From Pratylenchus scribneri (taxonomy: Eukaryota; Nematoda; Chromadorea; Rhabditida; Pratylenchidae): a stretch of 64,000 nt of DNA. Positions 22,469 through 35,630 of the stretch are shown here, piece after piece (position 1 is the first letter of the stretch; the number at the start of each line of letters is the position of its first letter). The translations under genes and the position numbers were made by a program. Where the stretch lies: NCBI GenBank assembly GCA_030063045.1, contig JAQSEB010000011.1, forward strand, positions 1 to 64,000, in the 5' to 3' direction. The notes under the pieces were generated by a model. It made no database searches. It was not told where the DNA came from and worked only from the letters and a program-made list of their open reading frames with translations.

Positions 22469-25400
22469 TCAATAATGGATAAAATGCATGGGAATTGAAT
22501 TCAACAACAAAAATGCCAAAAATATCCATCCAAATGGTGATATATTCGTGCCATTTGTTCCATTTGCCGTCGCCTTCTTTCCTCCCCCATCATTGGTAAC
22601 CGATGGCACATTTTTCCCATTTGATGATGACATTTTCGAATCATTTCCTTCCTTCTCATTTCCAACATCATTTCCCATTGATTCTGATTCTGTTGTGCCA
22701 TTACCACCGCCTCCAGCAGGCTTATCTCTATCGCTCAAATCGATCAGCAATCCACCATTTTCGTTCGTAAAGCCAAGCTAAAAAAATTTTTTTAATAATT
22801 TTTTAGTAATTAAATTTTAATTTTTAAAAGTTTTTAATTATTTTTAAGTCAACAAAAAATTAAAAAATGAAAAAAAAAATAGGAAAAAGTTAATTGAACC
22901 TTTGCCGGATCGCCGGGCACACAATTGTATGAGTCAGCAATTTTGAGTGTGTAAAGGCCTTCACGGCAAACACAAATTGTTCCATTGCATTGGGAGTCCA
23001 ACAAACATTCTTGGCCCTTTTCACATTTTTGACCTTTAAAATTAGGAATTATTAAAATATATTTAATTTTTTGGAAAAATAATTTTTACCCGGGAATGCA
23101 ATGCGTTCTCCACTTCCATCCGAGCCAAATCCCAATCCACTGCCGCCGTCTGCCCATTGATTCTCATTTTGGTATTCATTGTGTAATTCCGGCAATTCTT
23201 CTCTATTTTAAGATTTTTGAATGGAAATCAAAAATATTTTTATATTTAATTATTTCTTTAGAAATATAATTGAATTTAATTTACTCCGTGAATGGATCGC
23301 CCTTTGGATTTGGCCATCCCAAAATGCGTTGCTCATTTTTGTTCGTATTTTTCAGCCATTCCATCAAAGGCTCAAAATATTCCAACATTGGGCCAGCGTC
23401 TATTATAGAATTTTATTTAAAATTTGTTTAAATTTTAATTTTTTCTATACCAAGTTGCCGACTTCCAGTCAATTTTTCGAAGGCATTTATCCAGGGAATT
23501 GAGCCACCTTGGGAAATTGCCTCATGCACGGACTGGAAAATTAAAACATTTAATAAAATTTTAAATATATTTTTAATTTTTTTTTTTGCATAAATTTTAT
23601 GAATTGAGTATGACATTAAATAAAAATTCTAAAATAAGAAAAATTTAAATTAAATATTCTCAATTAAATTATAAAAATGTAAGAGAAAGTTTTTAATAAT
23701 AAAAAGACTGTCTTCAAATTAAGAAATTTAAAGTGAAAAAAATAATTTCTTTTTTAATGAACTCCTAATATAAAATTAATTAAAAAATATTAAAAATCTC
23801 AGAATTTTAAGTCTGCTATTGTGTTAATAAATTAAGGCGAGAAGAAAGGAACAAACATATTTTAAAATTGTTAGTTCACCTCGAATTCATTTTTTGTTGG
23901 CAAACAGCCTTGGCTAATTTTATCAATTCCACCGCACAATTTTTTCAATACTTGGAATTGGGCAATATAAGCGATGGCATCCCTTAAAAATGGGGCAAAA
24001 AATTATGAAAAAAATTGTTTCATTTTTTCTTTAAAATATTTATATATATTTTTTGGTTTGCTAGGAAAAATAAATAAATAAATTATTTAATTTTTTTTTG
24101 TTTTTTGCCTTGTTGCTGGTGCATGAAATTGGGTGATTGCTGGGGTTGAGACCGCATCATATTCAATTGCCTTTGGCAGTGCCATTGATGGAGCACGGAT
24201 TCCTTGATATTTTTGTCTGAAAATAGTTTAAAAATAAAAAGTAATTTTTAAAGGATAATTAATACCAGGGTTCCCATCGTGTCAAAACTATTTATAAGGA
24301 CAAAATTTCCGTTTTATAAGAACATAAGGGGCAATAATTTTAAAATATAAGGACATGTAAAATTTTTTATTTTCAATACAAAAATTCATCTTAATCTTTT
24401 TGAGAATGCTTGTATTTTTCTCTTGAATGTATTTTTTGCAATAATTTCTTATTTCCCATCAACATTTTGTGCATTTCTTTGCCATCGAGAGAGGACATAA
24501 AAAAATGGCCCGGTAGAGAGAAAATTTAGTCAAAAATGATCCGAAATTCCCATTATAAGGACAATATAAAGGTAATAAAGACAATTAGCATTTAAGGACA
24601 TTTTCACTTTTCTAAGGACATGGGTCTAAATGTAAGAACTTTTCTTATAAAATAAAGACGAATGGGAACCCTGATTAATTCAATTTCTCAAATAGAAATA
24701 AAATTCCTATTTTTTCTAAATCCACAAATTTGAACTGCATTATATACTGACCGTAATGCCCACCATTCCTGCGACCAATTTGATGAGTTCACTTTGCCCT
24801 CAAAAACGGCGTAACGCCATTTATCTTTGAAGGAAAAGGAAGGATAATTAAAATGTTTGAAATTTATTTAAATTATTTTCTGATATTTTTTCACCGAAAA
24901 AATTATAAAAAATTGCAATTTGGCTAATTAAATGGAAATTCCTGCTCCAAAAATTGATAAATAATTTTTTCTTTCCCTACAATATCTTGCCATCCCCATC
25001 ACCCATGCCCACCGGCCACAATGGCAAAAGGCAATTTGACAATTTCCTCCAATGCCTCCTTGTAGAGTCGATTAATTTCGGCTGGCCCATTTCGTTCCGT
25101 TTGGGGGCCAATCAATTTTTGTGCCCGCAAATATTCTGGGTTCAAAGCCAAAATGCTGAATGCGCCGGCCAATGCAGAACTGAGGCTGAAATTTATGGGA
25201 AAATTATTATTATTTTTTTAAATAGAATATTGAATGCCTTGGATTCGGTGCATCCCTCAAAAGGATTGGCTGCTTTCTGGAGCCATATTGATAGAATAAT
25301 TTGGCCAAAAGACGATGGGCATTCACAAAATCCTAAAAATGGAAAATTAAAATTTTTATTAAAAATTATTTTTTATTAAATTTTTGTTAAGGAAATTTTT

Positions 25401-28400
25401 CATTAATTTTTTGAAAAAAAGATTAATTTAATTTAAAAAATATTTTACTGACTTGTTCAGTCAATTGTCCGCAAACTTTGATCCGATAGTCGTCGTTGCC
25501 ATCCATCTGTTAAATTTAAAAAAAAATTGAAAATAAAATTCAATATTCATTAATTTTTTAAAGAATTATTTTAATTCCATAATTAATTAGGCAGACCATA
25601 TCATAGGCAGTGGCCGGATGGCAAATCATATCCTTGGCCCAATTTCGAGTGAAAATTGAATTCGTCCAAAATGATTTGGGCAGCCGCTCGAATCCAACAT
25701 ATTTCATGAAACGATAGACCTTAATTTTTTAGTAAAAATAGGAAAATATTAATTTACATAAAAAATCATGGAATTTACCCAAAACTTTTCGCCTCTAAAA
25801 TAAATAATCCTTTTTTGGGGCAGTATAATTTGGTATAATAAAATATTGGATTAACAATAAGATTGGCAATAGACTTAGCACTTAGTTTTAGATGTATTTA
25901 GGCAGTTGGCTTAGTTTTTGGGCCTCAAAAAAAATACTTTTTTTTACCCGATAAAAAGGTAAATTCCATGATTTTATGGGTAAATTAATTGATATTCTAA
26001 AAGATTTATAAAATCATTTAATTTTTTCAAAAATTTTCAAAAATTTCACATCCAAAAATATTGCCATATTTCCAATTTAATTTGCCTTCTTTTTTGTTGT
26101 TTACCTTTGCAAACATCACTCGGACCGTGTAATTTTGTGCATGGAATGCGTCCATCAATTCGTTGGCAATTTTTTGCCCTTCCGCCGGCATTTCTTCCCC
26201 AAATGGTTTGGTCAGCTCGTAATAGGCGGACCATGAATCGCCATTTAGGCTTTTCAACAAATGCAATGGCAATGGCCCATCCCGACTGACTTGGCCAGCT
26301 TTTTGATTCTGATTGAGGGCAAAATTTATTAAATATTTTTTTATTCCACTTTTTATTTTATTTCATTTGTAAAAAAGAGAATTGTTGTCTAATTTAACGT
26401 GAGGTGCAAGATTTTAATGAGAAGGGGCATTTGTTGGAAATTTATTATTCTGCCTCCCTCGTTAGCTTTTCTGACTTTATAACAACAACATAACTAATCT
26501 AAACTACTAAAACTAATCTTCTATAAATAAAATTAATTAATCCAAACCTACTCTCATAATTCTACCCATCCCTATAAATCCTTACGGATCTACCCAAAAA
26601 ATATCCTAACCTTGACACACTCATGAAGAAATGATCAGTGTAATTTTGTCCTAAAGGAATTCCCAAAAAAGTCTCGGCTAATAAGTGCCGGAAGTCTTAT
26701 GCGATTTATTGTAGTGTATGATTAGATTTAGGGCAGATCCACAAAAGGGATTTATTAAGATAGGTAGGATTCGATTTATAAGTAGATCCGGATTGGAATT
26801 GAATTAGCAAATTCCTCTATAATTTAATAGTCATTTATGTAAAGGGGGAGGCAGAATAATGTATTTTTCTGGTTTCTCTCACACTAAAGTCTTGCACTCA
26901 CTCCAGTTAAAATCTTGCATCCCCTTTTATAAGCAATACCATAAAATATTTAATTTATTACATTTTTGTAAAATTCATTTTTAATAATCCCCCATTCATT
27001 CCCACTTCTTCATTGCCCTTTTTGCTATGGATTGAGGCCAGTCTCGGACGAAAATATGCCATTAATTGTTCATAGAGTGGAGCCATTTGTGTGTAAAGAA
27101 TGTCCAATTGTTGGCCAATATCCAATTGGCGTTCGGGGAAAAATCCAAATTGCCCAGGCAATTCGTAGACGGCACGCCATTGTGCACCAGCGTCGGGGAA
27201 TCCATTCAATCGAGCTCCTTTTTGATGAATCCAAATGTTATAAAGTTTGCTATTGGCAAATTTAATAAGTCCCATTTTGGTGAAGAAGGAAAAAAAAGAG
27301 AAGTGTCCCCTTTTATTATGGGTTATCAAGATTTTAGGGTGGTCATTCAGGGATAGGATAGGAAAAAATCACCGCATAAACCCAAAACCATATCAACACA
27401 CAGAGGAGAGAGTCTTAATTTTTCATGAACTTTTCCAAATGAGAACTTGAAGCCTAAACATGTACCAAAATTTTCAATTCCGTCTCTTTTTGAACGAGAA
27501 TAAGATAATTTAATTCAACATAATTGTAAATTCTAAGTTTCTGGAAAGTAAAATTGTTTTCGGAAAGTTTGATTTTTTCTGGCTAATTTTAATTCTTTCC
27601 GCAAGTTTTAGATTATTTTAGAAACATTTTAAGGAAACCCATACATTTCTTCAAATGCAAAGTCATTCAAATTTTTTGATTTCATAAAATTAAAAATAAT
27701 AAATCATAGAGGAAATTTAAGCCTTTTGAATGGCATTTCACTTTTATTGCTGAAAATTAGGCCTTGATACAAAAAGAATAGACAGTGAAATTTACCCAAC
27801 GCATTCGCCAGAACTTAATTCTCCCTGTGGTATTTTTCGTGTTTATTTAAAGGATTATTTTAGAAAAATTTAAATTTTGCAACAACTAAAATAGTACATC
27901 CTCGATCCACACCTTTGTTACTCAATTCGACCAATTCGGCATAACTGGCCGTCAAATTTGGGCCGGCCGCAAGGCGCCATTTCTGCCACAGCTCCAAACA
28001 TTGTTGGGCATCGGCGCTTGGCCCATTCAAAAGTGTTGGAATGTCGGAGAATTTTAGTAGGCAAGCCGTTTTATCGCCGCCCATTGGAGCTGAAAAAACG
28101 AGAAATTTTCAATGCATTTTTAGTAAAGAAATCATTTTTTGAAAAAGTACTCGATTTGTTATACTAATTTATGCCAAAAATTTACGGCCTTACCCTTTCC
28201 TGGTTCCCCGCATAATTGAGTGTGAGTGAATTGTTGATTTATGGAAAGGAGGAGTCGATTGAATTCGGCCAATTCCGCCTGATCCAATGCGTTCATGCCT
28301 TGCTGGGCCAACACTGAAAGTTGTACTCGTTCGGCGCTTCCATATTCAAAAGCAGTTTCATTGAATTGGGCGGCTTGTAGGGCGGTGGCTCGGAGAAAGG

Positions 28401-31400
28401 CGCGGCCAACCTTAAAATATATTAATTTTTATGTTCGATTTTTTTAAATGCTTTTTGATGTCATTTTTTATTTTAAATTTTTTAAAAAAATTTTGTATTT
28501 TAAAATTATTCATTAAATTTTTAAATTTTAATTTTTTGGCATTTCGTTTTTTTGGAAAAGAGAATTGAGAAAAGAAGAAAAAGGAAGAGGGAATAAATGA
28601 AAATGATGAGATGAGAGAAAACGACAAATTTAATGCGTCGCACCATGGCGTCGGTGGGCATCGGCATCGGCATTCCGCAATCCAAACTCCAAAAGCCAAA
28701 AAATAAGTAAAACGGTTTAGAGTTGCCGTATTATTAACTTTGGCTCTACGATTTCAGCATTTTTTAATGCTAAATAAGAACTGGAAAAAAGAAATCCTTT
28801 CCGTTTTCATTGATTTATACCAATTCTAGATTGTCTATTAATTAAAAATTTATCTTAATCCATATTTTTATTTTGCACTTTCACATAAAAAATCTAAAAA
28901 TTTAGATTAAGAATTGAAAGATAATTAATTGAAGAATCGCAGAAAACAAAGCGACGAAAACAATGATGAAAAATTGGGAACGCAATGAGAGCGGAAGCGA
29001 ATTTGATGATGATGAGTCGCAAATGTCAAGGTTTATTTAATAATAAAAACGAATTAATACCACAAAATTATTCAAGTTCAAGTGATCAACAACAATTGCA
29101 AAAATGCAACAGCCAAGAACAGCAGGACAAAAATGGCGGCGATAAAGAGGAAGAAATACCATGGTTTGTGATTGGGTACTTATGTAAGTACTTTGGGTCC
29201 GCTTTTTTGGAAAGTGCTTGGTCCCCCCTTTGGTTTCTCATATTTTGGACTATAATTAAATTAGCCAATCTTCTACTCTAATTTGGTACCAAAAATCGTG
29301 AAAATTGGTTCAGTCCTTGACGAGTTATTAGCACAATTAGCACTACCGCCTCGCGACAATATTGAGCTGCCCCATGCCCGGCTGGTTAAATTTCTTTTTC
29401 ATAATTTTAATTCTACTAAATTCATTAATTTCTTTTTAGCACACTTCATTCCCGATTTGTGATTTTGCCCGATCAAATGGTTCACGCAAAGCATAGAAAA
29501 TCCGCTGGCTACATGAGCCCCGAATTTTATCGACTTCTGCTCTTCCGAATTCATCTCTACAAATTTAACCCCGTATCGAGTGCCGCTGAAAAGAGAATGC
29601 TTAAACAAATCAATAAATGTTGGCATCCAATGATTACACAGACAGTTCTGGTTTTTTACATTAATTTTAATTTTTCAATCCATTAATTTGATAATTTTGA
29701 AATTTTAGTATACCAATACACAATTTGATATTCTTGAAGAAGATTTTCCTTAAATAATTATATTAGGAATATCCGTCAAGTAAAATTTTCTACTTTTTAT
29801 CCAAATTATGCCCCATTTGGAGAAGGCAAATGCAAATATTTTAAAATGTGCAGGCCAATCCAAATTAGGGACTGTGTGTGTGTGGAGGAACCCCCATAGG
29901 AAATAAAAAAGGAAAAATCCATTTAATATCCTAAAAATATTCCACAATTAAATTGTCATCAAAATTTTAAAATTTTTAATGTGGAATTTGCTTTTAAAAA
30001 ATAAAATCTCAAGAGTCAAGACTATCTGATTCTGAAGATTCCCTTCTCCGAAATCAAATTTTTGGCTAGACTCCTGCCTAAATCAATGCTAAATTTTGGC
30101 ATTGTACAACAAAAAAATTGGCATAAATATTTAACAAAATTGAGGCCAATTCATACTTTTTGGCTTCCTTCTTACTACTTAATTATATATGAATAAACAA
30201 CCATTAAAAATATATTAATATTTTTCCCCTTCACTTAAGGACAACGATGATGAAATAGCACCGGCCCCATCCGTAGCCCACAATCGCCTCTACCGCTACG
30301 AATGTTATGATTGCTGCTTTCAATTGAATGGTTTCCCATTTGTGCCACTTGTCTACCTCATCTGCGATCATTTCATCGATTGTCCCACCCATTTGGTGCA
30401 ACCGGATATTCGAGAAAAATTTTTGCGAGAACGGTGAGATTTTAGGAGGGAATTATGGGAGGGAAAAATTATTTTTTACTTAAAATTTTCATTCCCATAG
30501 AAAAAAAAATAAATTTAAAAAATAAATTTTAGTCTCCTAATTTAAAAAAAATTTTATATTTAACTTTTAATTTAAATAAAATTTCGGAAGTTTAAAATTA
30601 ATTTATTTTTAAAAATTTTTCCCCTTTTTTCAGTGAATCATTCCACGCATTTTTTGGCCCCGATTTCAACCATGACTTTTTGTTGCCCACCGATGGGAGC
30701 GCCATTCTAACATTGTGAGTAAATACAAATTTAATATTTTGAAAAACTATTGAGATTATTTTTTAATTTTCCATCTTTGGTAACCAAAAATTTTTTTCCA
30801 AAATTTATTTCATTAATCTTATTTTGATTGTAAAATCATTAAATCTTAATGTAAAATTGTAAATAAATTTAAATTTTTCTTCACATAATTTTTTTGTCCA
30901 CAGTCATCCATTCCATCCTCTGGACACCTATCATTGCACGTTGAAAATGTCACCCGATTATTGTGCAAAAAGGGCCCAGCAATTTGAGGAATGGCTTGAA
31001 AAAGACTACGCCTTAATTCATGACGAAGAATTTGTTGAGGAGATTGAGGATGAGGAAGAAGATGAGGTGGAGGATGAGGAAGATGAAAATGAAGCGGATG
31101 AGGAAATGATGGAAATGGAAGATTTGCTGACAAAAGAAGTTGGTCATCCTATAAAGAAAAAAGCGGAGGAGAATATGACACCAACTTGTGAAGTAAGTAC
31201 AATTATTTTATATTAAATTTGATTTTTAATTTTTAGCATTGTGGAGAAACATTTGCAAAGCAGTGGCAATTGAATTTGCATGTTCGAAAGCATAGTTAAA
31301 AATTAATAAATATTTTATTAAATGTTTCCATATGTTTTCAGCCTTGCCATTTGAATGCGATTGGCCCGGATGCGGGAGAAAATTTGCCCAAGATAATAAT

Positions 31401-34400
31401 TGTAAAAATCATAGGAAAACACATCGAAGTGAGCATAAATTAATCAACTAATTTTATAGGGAATAAATTTATTTCTATTCCAGATGACCGTCTTATAAAG
31501 AAGAGAGAGGAAGGGGAGATGGCACTATCTTGTGAAGTAAGGACAATTTATTTAATTTTTTTTATATTTTCAGTATTGTGGCGAAACATTTATGAAGCAA
31601 TGTCACTTGAATTTGCATGTTCGAAAGCATAGTATGTGAATTTAAATAATTATTAATAATAAATTTGCTAAATTAAAATTTTATAAAAATGTATATCCAT
31701 ATATTTCAGCCTTGCCATTTGAATGCGATTGGCCCGGATGCGAGAGAAAATTTGCCAGGAATGATAATTGTAAACGCCATATGAAAACACATCGAAGTGA
31801 GTATAAATTAATCAATAAATTTTATAGAGAATAAATTTATTACTAATCCAGATGACCGGCCTTTAAAGAAGAATGAGGTAGAGGAGTTGGCACCATCATG
31901 TGAAGTACGCAAAATTTATTTTTAACAATTCATCCAAAATTTTAGAGGAAAAGGCCATTTGTTTGCCCAATTTGTAGAAAAGCTTTCAAAGTGAAAAAAT
32001 ATTTGACCCAACATCGGAATAAATGGTGTGCAACAAGGGTGAATGAGGGAAAATGGAAGGAATGAATTGTTGATTATTTACGCTTTTTGGTTGTCTATTT
32101 TAATAATTTTTCGTTGTTATTTATTTTAAAATTTTCTTTTTGTTCTTTGAATTTTGCCAATTTCTTAAATTTTTGAATAAATTTTTAATAAATTTTCCAT
32201 TATTTATTTTTATCGAAACCATTTTAATTAGTAAATCTATATACATTTTTATCACAAAAACACATTTACTATCAAAAACACAATTACCATCAAAAACAAT
32301 TACAATAGGAAACACAATAGGAAACACAATTACAATCGAAACACAATTGCAATCGAAAAAACAATTACAATCGGAAACACAATTACAATCGAAAACACAT
32401 TTACAATCTAAAATACAATTACAATCGAAAACATAATTACAAACGAAAAAAATTACAATCGAAAATACAATTACAATCGAAAACACAATTACAATCGAAA
32501 ACACAATTACAATCGAAAACACAATTACAATCGAAAACACAATTACAATCGAAAACACAATTACAATCTAAAATACAATTGCAATCGAAAACACAATTAC
32601 AATCGGAAATACAATTACAATCGAAAACACAATTACAATCGAAAACACAATTACAATCTAAAATACAATTACAATCGGAAATACAATTACAATCGAAAAC
32701 ACAATTACAATCGAAAACACAATTACAATCTAAAATACAATTACAATCGGAAATACAATTACAATCGAAAACACAATTACAATCGAAAACACAATTACAA
32801 TAGGAAACAAAATTACAATCGGAAACAAAATTACAATAGGAAACACAATTACAATCGGAAACACAATTACAATAGGAAACACAATTACAATCGAAACACA
32901 ATTACAATCGAAAACACAATTACAATCGAAAACACAATTACAATCGAAAACACAATATAGGAAACACAATTACAATCGAAAACACAATTACAATAGGAAA
33001 CACAATTACAATCGGAAACACAATTACAATAGGAAACACAATTACAATCGAAACACAATTGCAATCGAAAAAACAATTACAATCGGAAACACAATTACAA
33101 TCGAAAAACACAATTACAATCGAAAAACACAATTACAATCTAAAATACAATTACAATCGGAAATACCATTACAATCGAAAATACATTTTATTCAGAAACA
33201 ATTAATCGCCCTACCTCCTCAGCTTCATCCAAATATTGTTTTGTTGTGTAGGAGGCAGCAGTGAAATAATTCCATCCTGCCAAGGCCATTTGCTGCAAAA
33301 CGCGTTGTAACTGGATGGAATAGCCGGACAGCCAACTTTGCGTACGGGCTGGGTCCGAAATTGAATTTGGCGGCTAAATCGCAAAAGAAAATTATTAAAT
33401 TCAAATTTTTAATTTATAAAATATTAAATAATTCTATTAAAAATAACCCCTTGAAACTAAATTTATAAAAATAATAATAATTAAAATATATTAAAAAATA
33501 CATCCAAATTTTGGGTTCGCCAATAATCGCTGGAATTGACCAATGCCAGGGCATCTTTATTCACTTTTTGCGGCAAATTTGAGCTACCAGCGGCAATTTC
33601 TTGTTTCGAGGCGCCCTCCGCCACGGTGCCCTTATTCAAAAAATTGTCTACCAACGATTGGATGACCTAAAGCAATAATATTTAAAATAATTTATGATTT
33701 TCCAATGGAAAATCATCGACATCGATAATAATTTTGAGCGTATGATGCGCCTAACGGTCTATTAAAGTAAAAAACAGCTACAGCTTGAAATATAAATAAT
33801 AAAAATTATCAATTTAATTAATTTGTTATGAAGATAATTTACAAAAGCTTTTTCCAAATTTATTACATATCCTCATTCCTCATACAAAGTAAAGGTCTCG
33901 AAGAATAACATGAAAAAATCAAATAATAATTTTATATAAATTTCGTAAGATAATAATAATAATAATGACTATCATTTTTCAAAGCTTTAATAATATGATT
34001 TTCCTTTTTATGTATTTTATAATTATTTTAAATAAATTTTTCAAAAATTTACATATGTTACTAAGGAGTATAAGGAAAAATTTTATCGAAAAAAAATGTT
34101 AAATAAAAATATTTGTTTAAAAATGTCACCTCATTGTCCACATCGTCTGGTTTTGCCTGATTTCCGGCCTGAGTCTGTTCCCGTTGTTCATTTGTGAGCA
34201 ACGATATTCCATAGTCCTCTTCACCGGCTACTGCTGCATCTCCCGATGCCATGACATCGTCGAAAATGATGCCCGGAGGTGATGCATTTCCCATTTGCGA
34301 TTGAAGGCAAACGACCAAAAGAAAAATTCCCAAGATAGAATGGAGATAAGAAAGGAATTGGATTCGAGCAGAAGATGATTTCTATTAATGATGGGTTTAA

Positions 34401-34770
34401 TTTATTATTAGAAAATGTTTGTTGAAGCCATAAATCAATCAACTTTGGGTAATTTATTTTAATATTATAATTACAATTTAGGTAAAAATATTTAAAATTT
34501 ATAAAAAATAAATAAATTTTTATATGGCATCATTTTTCAGCAAATTTCTTAATAATATTAATAAAAATAATTTTAGAAAAAGAGAAATTAATTTGATAGT
34601 AAATCCAAAAATTTCATTAGAATTAAATTTCTATAAGCCTAATATTTTAAATAATTACCCACAATTTTGTCCACTAAGATCCGATGGCATAATAAATTAG
34701 CTGCTGAATTGCGGTGAAATTGCTTTGATGGACCCTCTGGACAATGATTATTCCGTTTGGAAGAAAACAT
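22469..34770 (-). CDS. acn-1: ACE-like non-peptidase (ACN-1 type) with EB-like module
   Basis: Twenty phase-consistent exons: 34770-34675 (tentative), 34381-34130, 33666-33502, 33373-33215, 28410-28194, 28089-27913, 27217-27006, 26308-26105, 25719-25597, 25506-25453, 25332-25238, 25185-25013, 24824-24752, 24216-24109, 23982-23880, 23532-23451, 23399-23285, 23202-23090, 23033-22900 and 22777-22469; about 987 residues. The M2/ACE fold is clear (LNGFPDAGAQWRAVYE, LPKSFW, WRYAVFEG, QEWWALRQKYQG, RILGWPNPKGDPF). The zinc motif HEMGH is RLLAK (in NAHRLLAKLFYQYG), and the third ligand in FHEAIGD is gone (NPSLSSALAG), so it cannot be a metallopeptidase. C. elegans ACN-1 has the same loss and is needed for moulting. 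After the ACE domain come an EB/EGF-like cysteine module (CEKGQECLLDSQC...CVC) and a Gly/Ser/Asn linker. A hydrophobic C-terminus follows (GWIFLAFLLLNSIPMHFI), a GPI signal or anchor. Two introns are GC-AG. Confidence 0.92.
24266..24673. mobile_element. hAT-like MITE in acn-1 intron
   Basis: Inverted ends CAGGGTTCCCATCG and CGAATGGGAACCCTG bound 408 non-coding bases rich in TATAAGGACA words. The flanks ATTAATAC and ATTAATTC agree at 7 of 8 positions, as expected of a slightly mutated 8-bp hAT target duplication. Confidence 0.8.
26403..26930. mobile_element. Long terminal-inverted-repeat element in acn-1 intron
   Basis: The left end (GGTGCAAGATTTTAATGAG ... TTATTATTCTGCCTCCCTC) and right end (GGGGAGGCAGAATAATG ... 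GTTAAAATCTTGCATCC) are inverted copies over about 60-80 bases with gaps. The 400-bp centre has no coding capacity. Confidence 0.7.
28963..32065 (+). CDS. C2H2 zinc-finger protein nested in acn-1 intron 4
   Basis: Twelve exons keep phase: 28963-29030, 29440-29644, 30240-30433, 30634-30714, 30904-31192, 31237-31294, 31342-31428, 31484-31536, 31574-31631, 31710-31796, 31852-31904 and 31946-32065, 450 residues. An N-terminal Cys/His-containing region of no family I recognise (ECYDCCFQLNGFPFVPL...) is followed by a very acidic stretch. Then come zinc fingers CEHCGETFAKQWQLNLHVRKH, CDWPGCGRKFAQ..., CEYCGETFMKQCHLNLHVRKH, CDWPGCERKFAR... and a last atypical one (CPICRKAFKV...H....C). Likely a nuclear DNA- or RNA-binding regulator. 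Fingers 3-4 with their linker are a copy of fingers 1-2, an exon duplication. An alternative open frame (28985-29281) could be an alternative exon. Confidence 0.85.
31237..31904 (+). repeat. Tandem duplication of zinc-finger exons
   Basis: Exons 6-8 (31237-31536) and 9-11 (31574-31904) are two copies of one three-exon block, with exon lengths 58, 87 and 53 in both. Introns are alike as well. The codings differ at a modest number of positions, for example QWQLNLH versus QCHLNLH and CGRKF versus CERKF. Confidence 0.9.
32260..33184. repeat. 18-bp minisatellite in acn-1 intron 4
   Basis: About fifty copies of ACAATTACAATCGAAAAC with variants (TCTAAAAT, TCGGAAAT, AATAGGAAAC). The 18-bp period keeps all frames open, so long frames reading FDCNCV on the minus strand are artefacts. 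It ends about 30 bases before acn-1 exon 4. Confidence 0.95.
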
Positions 34771-35590
34771 TTTTTACGATTTTTTGATTTAATTTCTGAA
34801 AATTTAATAATTATTAATTAGAATAAAATAAAATCTATAGGTTATGGAAAATTTATAAATAAAATAAATAATAATTATTTTATCAATTTCTTATTTGACT
34901 GGTTAAGCCGGGAACAAAAAAAAACATTGATTTTTATTATGCCCATCAAATTAGCTAGCAACCAAAAAGTGAGAGTCAAAAAGCTAGAGGCAAAAATTAG
35001 ACGGATAGTTTTGGGCGGTTTGAAATGGTTGCGGAAGCATATATTCCCCCTTTCCCTTCCTATTCCACAATTTGCCGCTGGCATCATTCGGCTTTTTTCC
35101 TTGGTGGTTGCTGGTTGGTGGTTGCTGGTAGCTGGCTACTTTTCACAGGTCAATAATTGTGTGGGTGTTGCCGCTGGCATCGCCGAATCTGCTGGTGAAA
35201 GTTGCCCTTCTTTCTCACTTTCTCACTGCTCCATTTATTGCCCCTTTAAAATCCATGGAAAGAGGTTTTTCCACTGCGCAAGACACATTTTGAACACTTT
35301 TTAAACCCCTAGAGAAGAGTTTCGGTGAAGGATTAGAATAGGCGATCAAAATGAGGGAAAGTGTCAACGAAAAAATGTTTTTGAAAGGATTGGGGAAAGT
35401 TTTTCTTTTGTAGGCTTCAGTAATAATTAAAAATAAGAAGTAGTTTATTGAAAATTTTGTAATAATTTTTAATTATTTCTTGAATAATGAACTCAACAAT
35501 ACTAAATTAAATTAAATGAATTAAATTTTAAAAATAAAATAATATTGAATATTTTCTTGATAACAAAAATTAATTAGAAGAATAAATTTT
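34771..35590. other. Upstream region of the acn-1-like gene
   Basis: Should contain the acn-1 promoter. An open frame at 34927-35304(+) runs through a locally less AT-rich patch with GTTGCTGGTTGGTGGTTGCTG repeats, but it has no recognisable domain and I do not call it. The remainder is AT-rich. Confidence 0.45.
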
Positions 35591-35599
35591 TTAGTAAGT

Positions 35600-35630
35600 A
35601 AGAACCAGCGGGGCAAGCCCGCTGGTTCTT
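35600..35630. repeat. Hairpin with GGGGCAAGCCC core
   Basis: GAACCAGCGGGGCAAGCCC continues into GCTGGTTC, a near-perfect stem. The core matches the hairpin that begins every unit of the 1.32-kb array, but the outer stem sequence is different and still fully paired. Confidence 0.8.

Noticed and set aside
27032..27356. Plus-strand ORFs over acn-1 exon 7
   Set aside because: The minus strand encodes conserved ACE-fold residues in phase with neighbouring exons, so the plus-strand frames are antisense shadows.
32121..33132. Long Cys/Asp/Asn/Val open frames on the minus strand and Gln/Ser-rich ones on the plus strand
   Set aside because: Direct product of an 18-bp minisatellite whose period is divisible by three.
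34927..35304. 125-residue plus-strand ORF upstream of acn-1
   Set aside because: No domain, partly made of short GTTGCTGGT-type repeats, and no neighbouring exons in phase.
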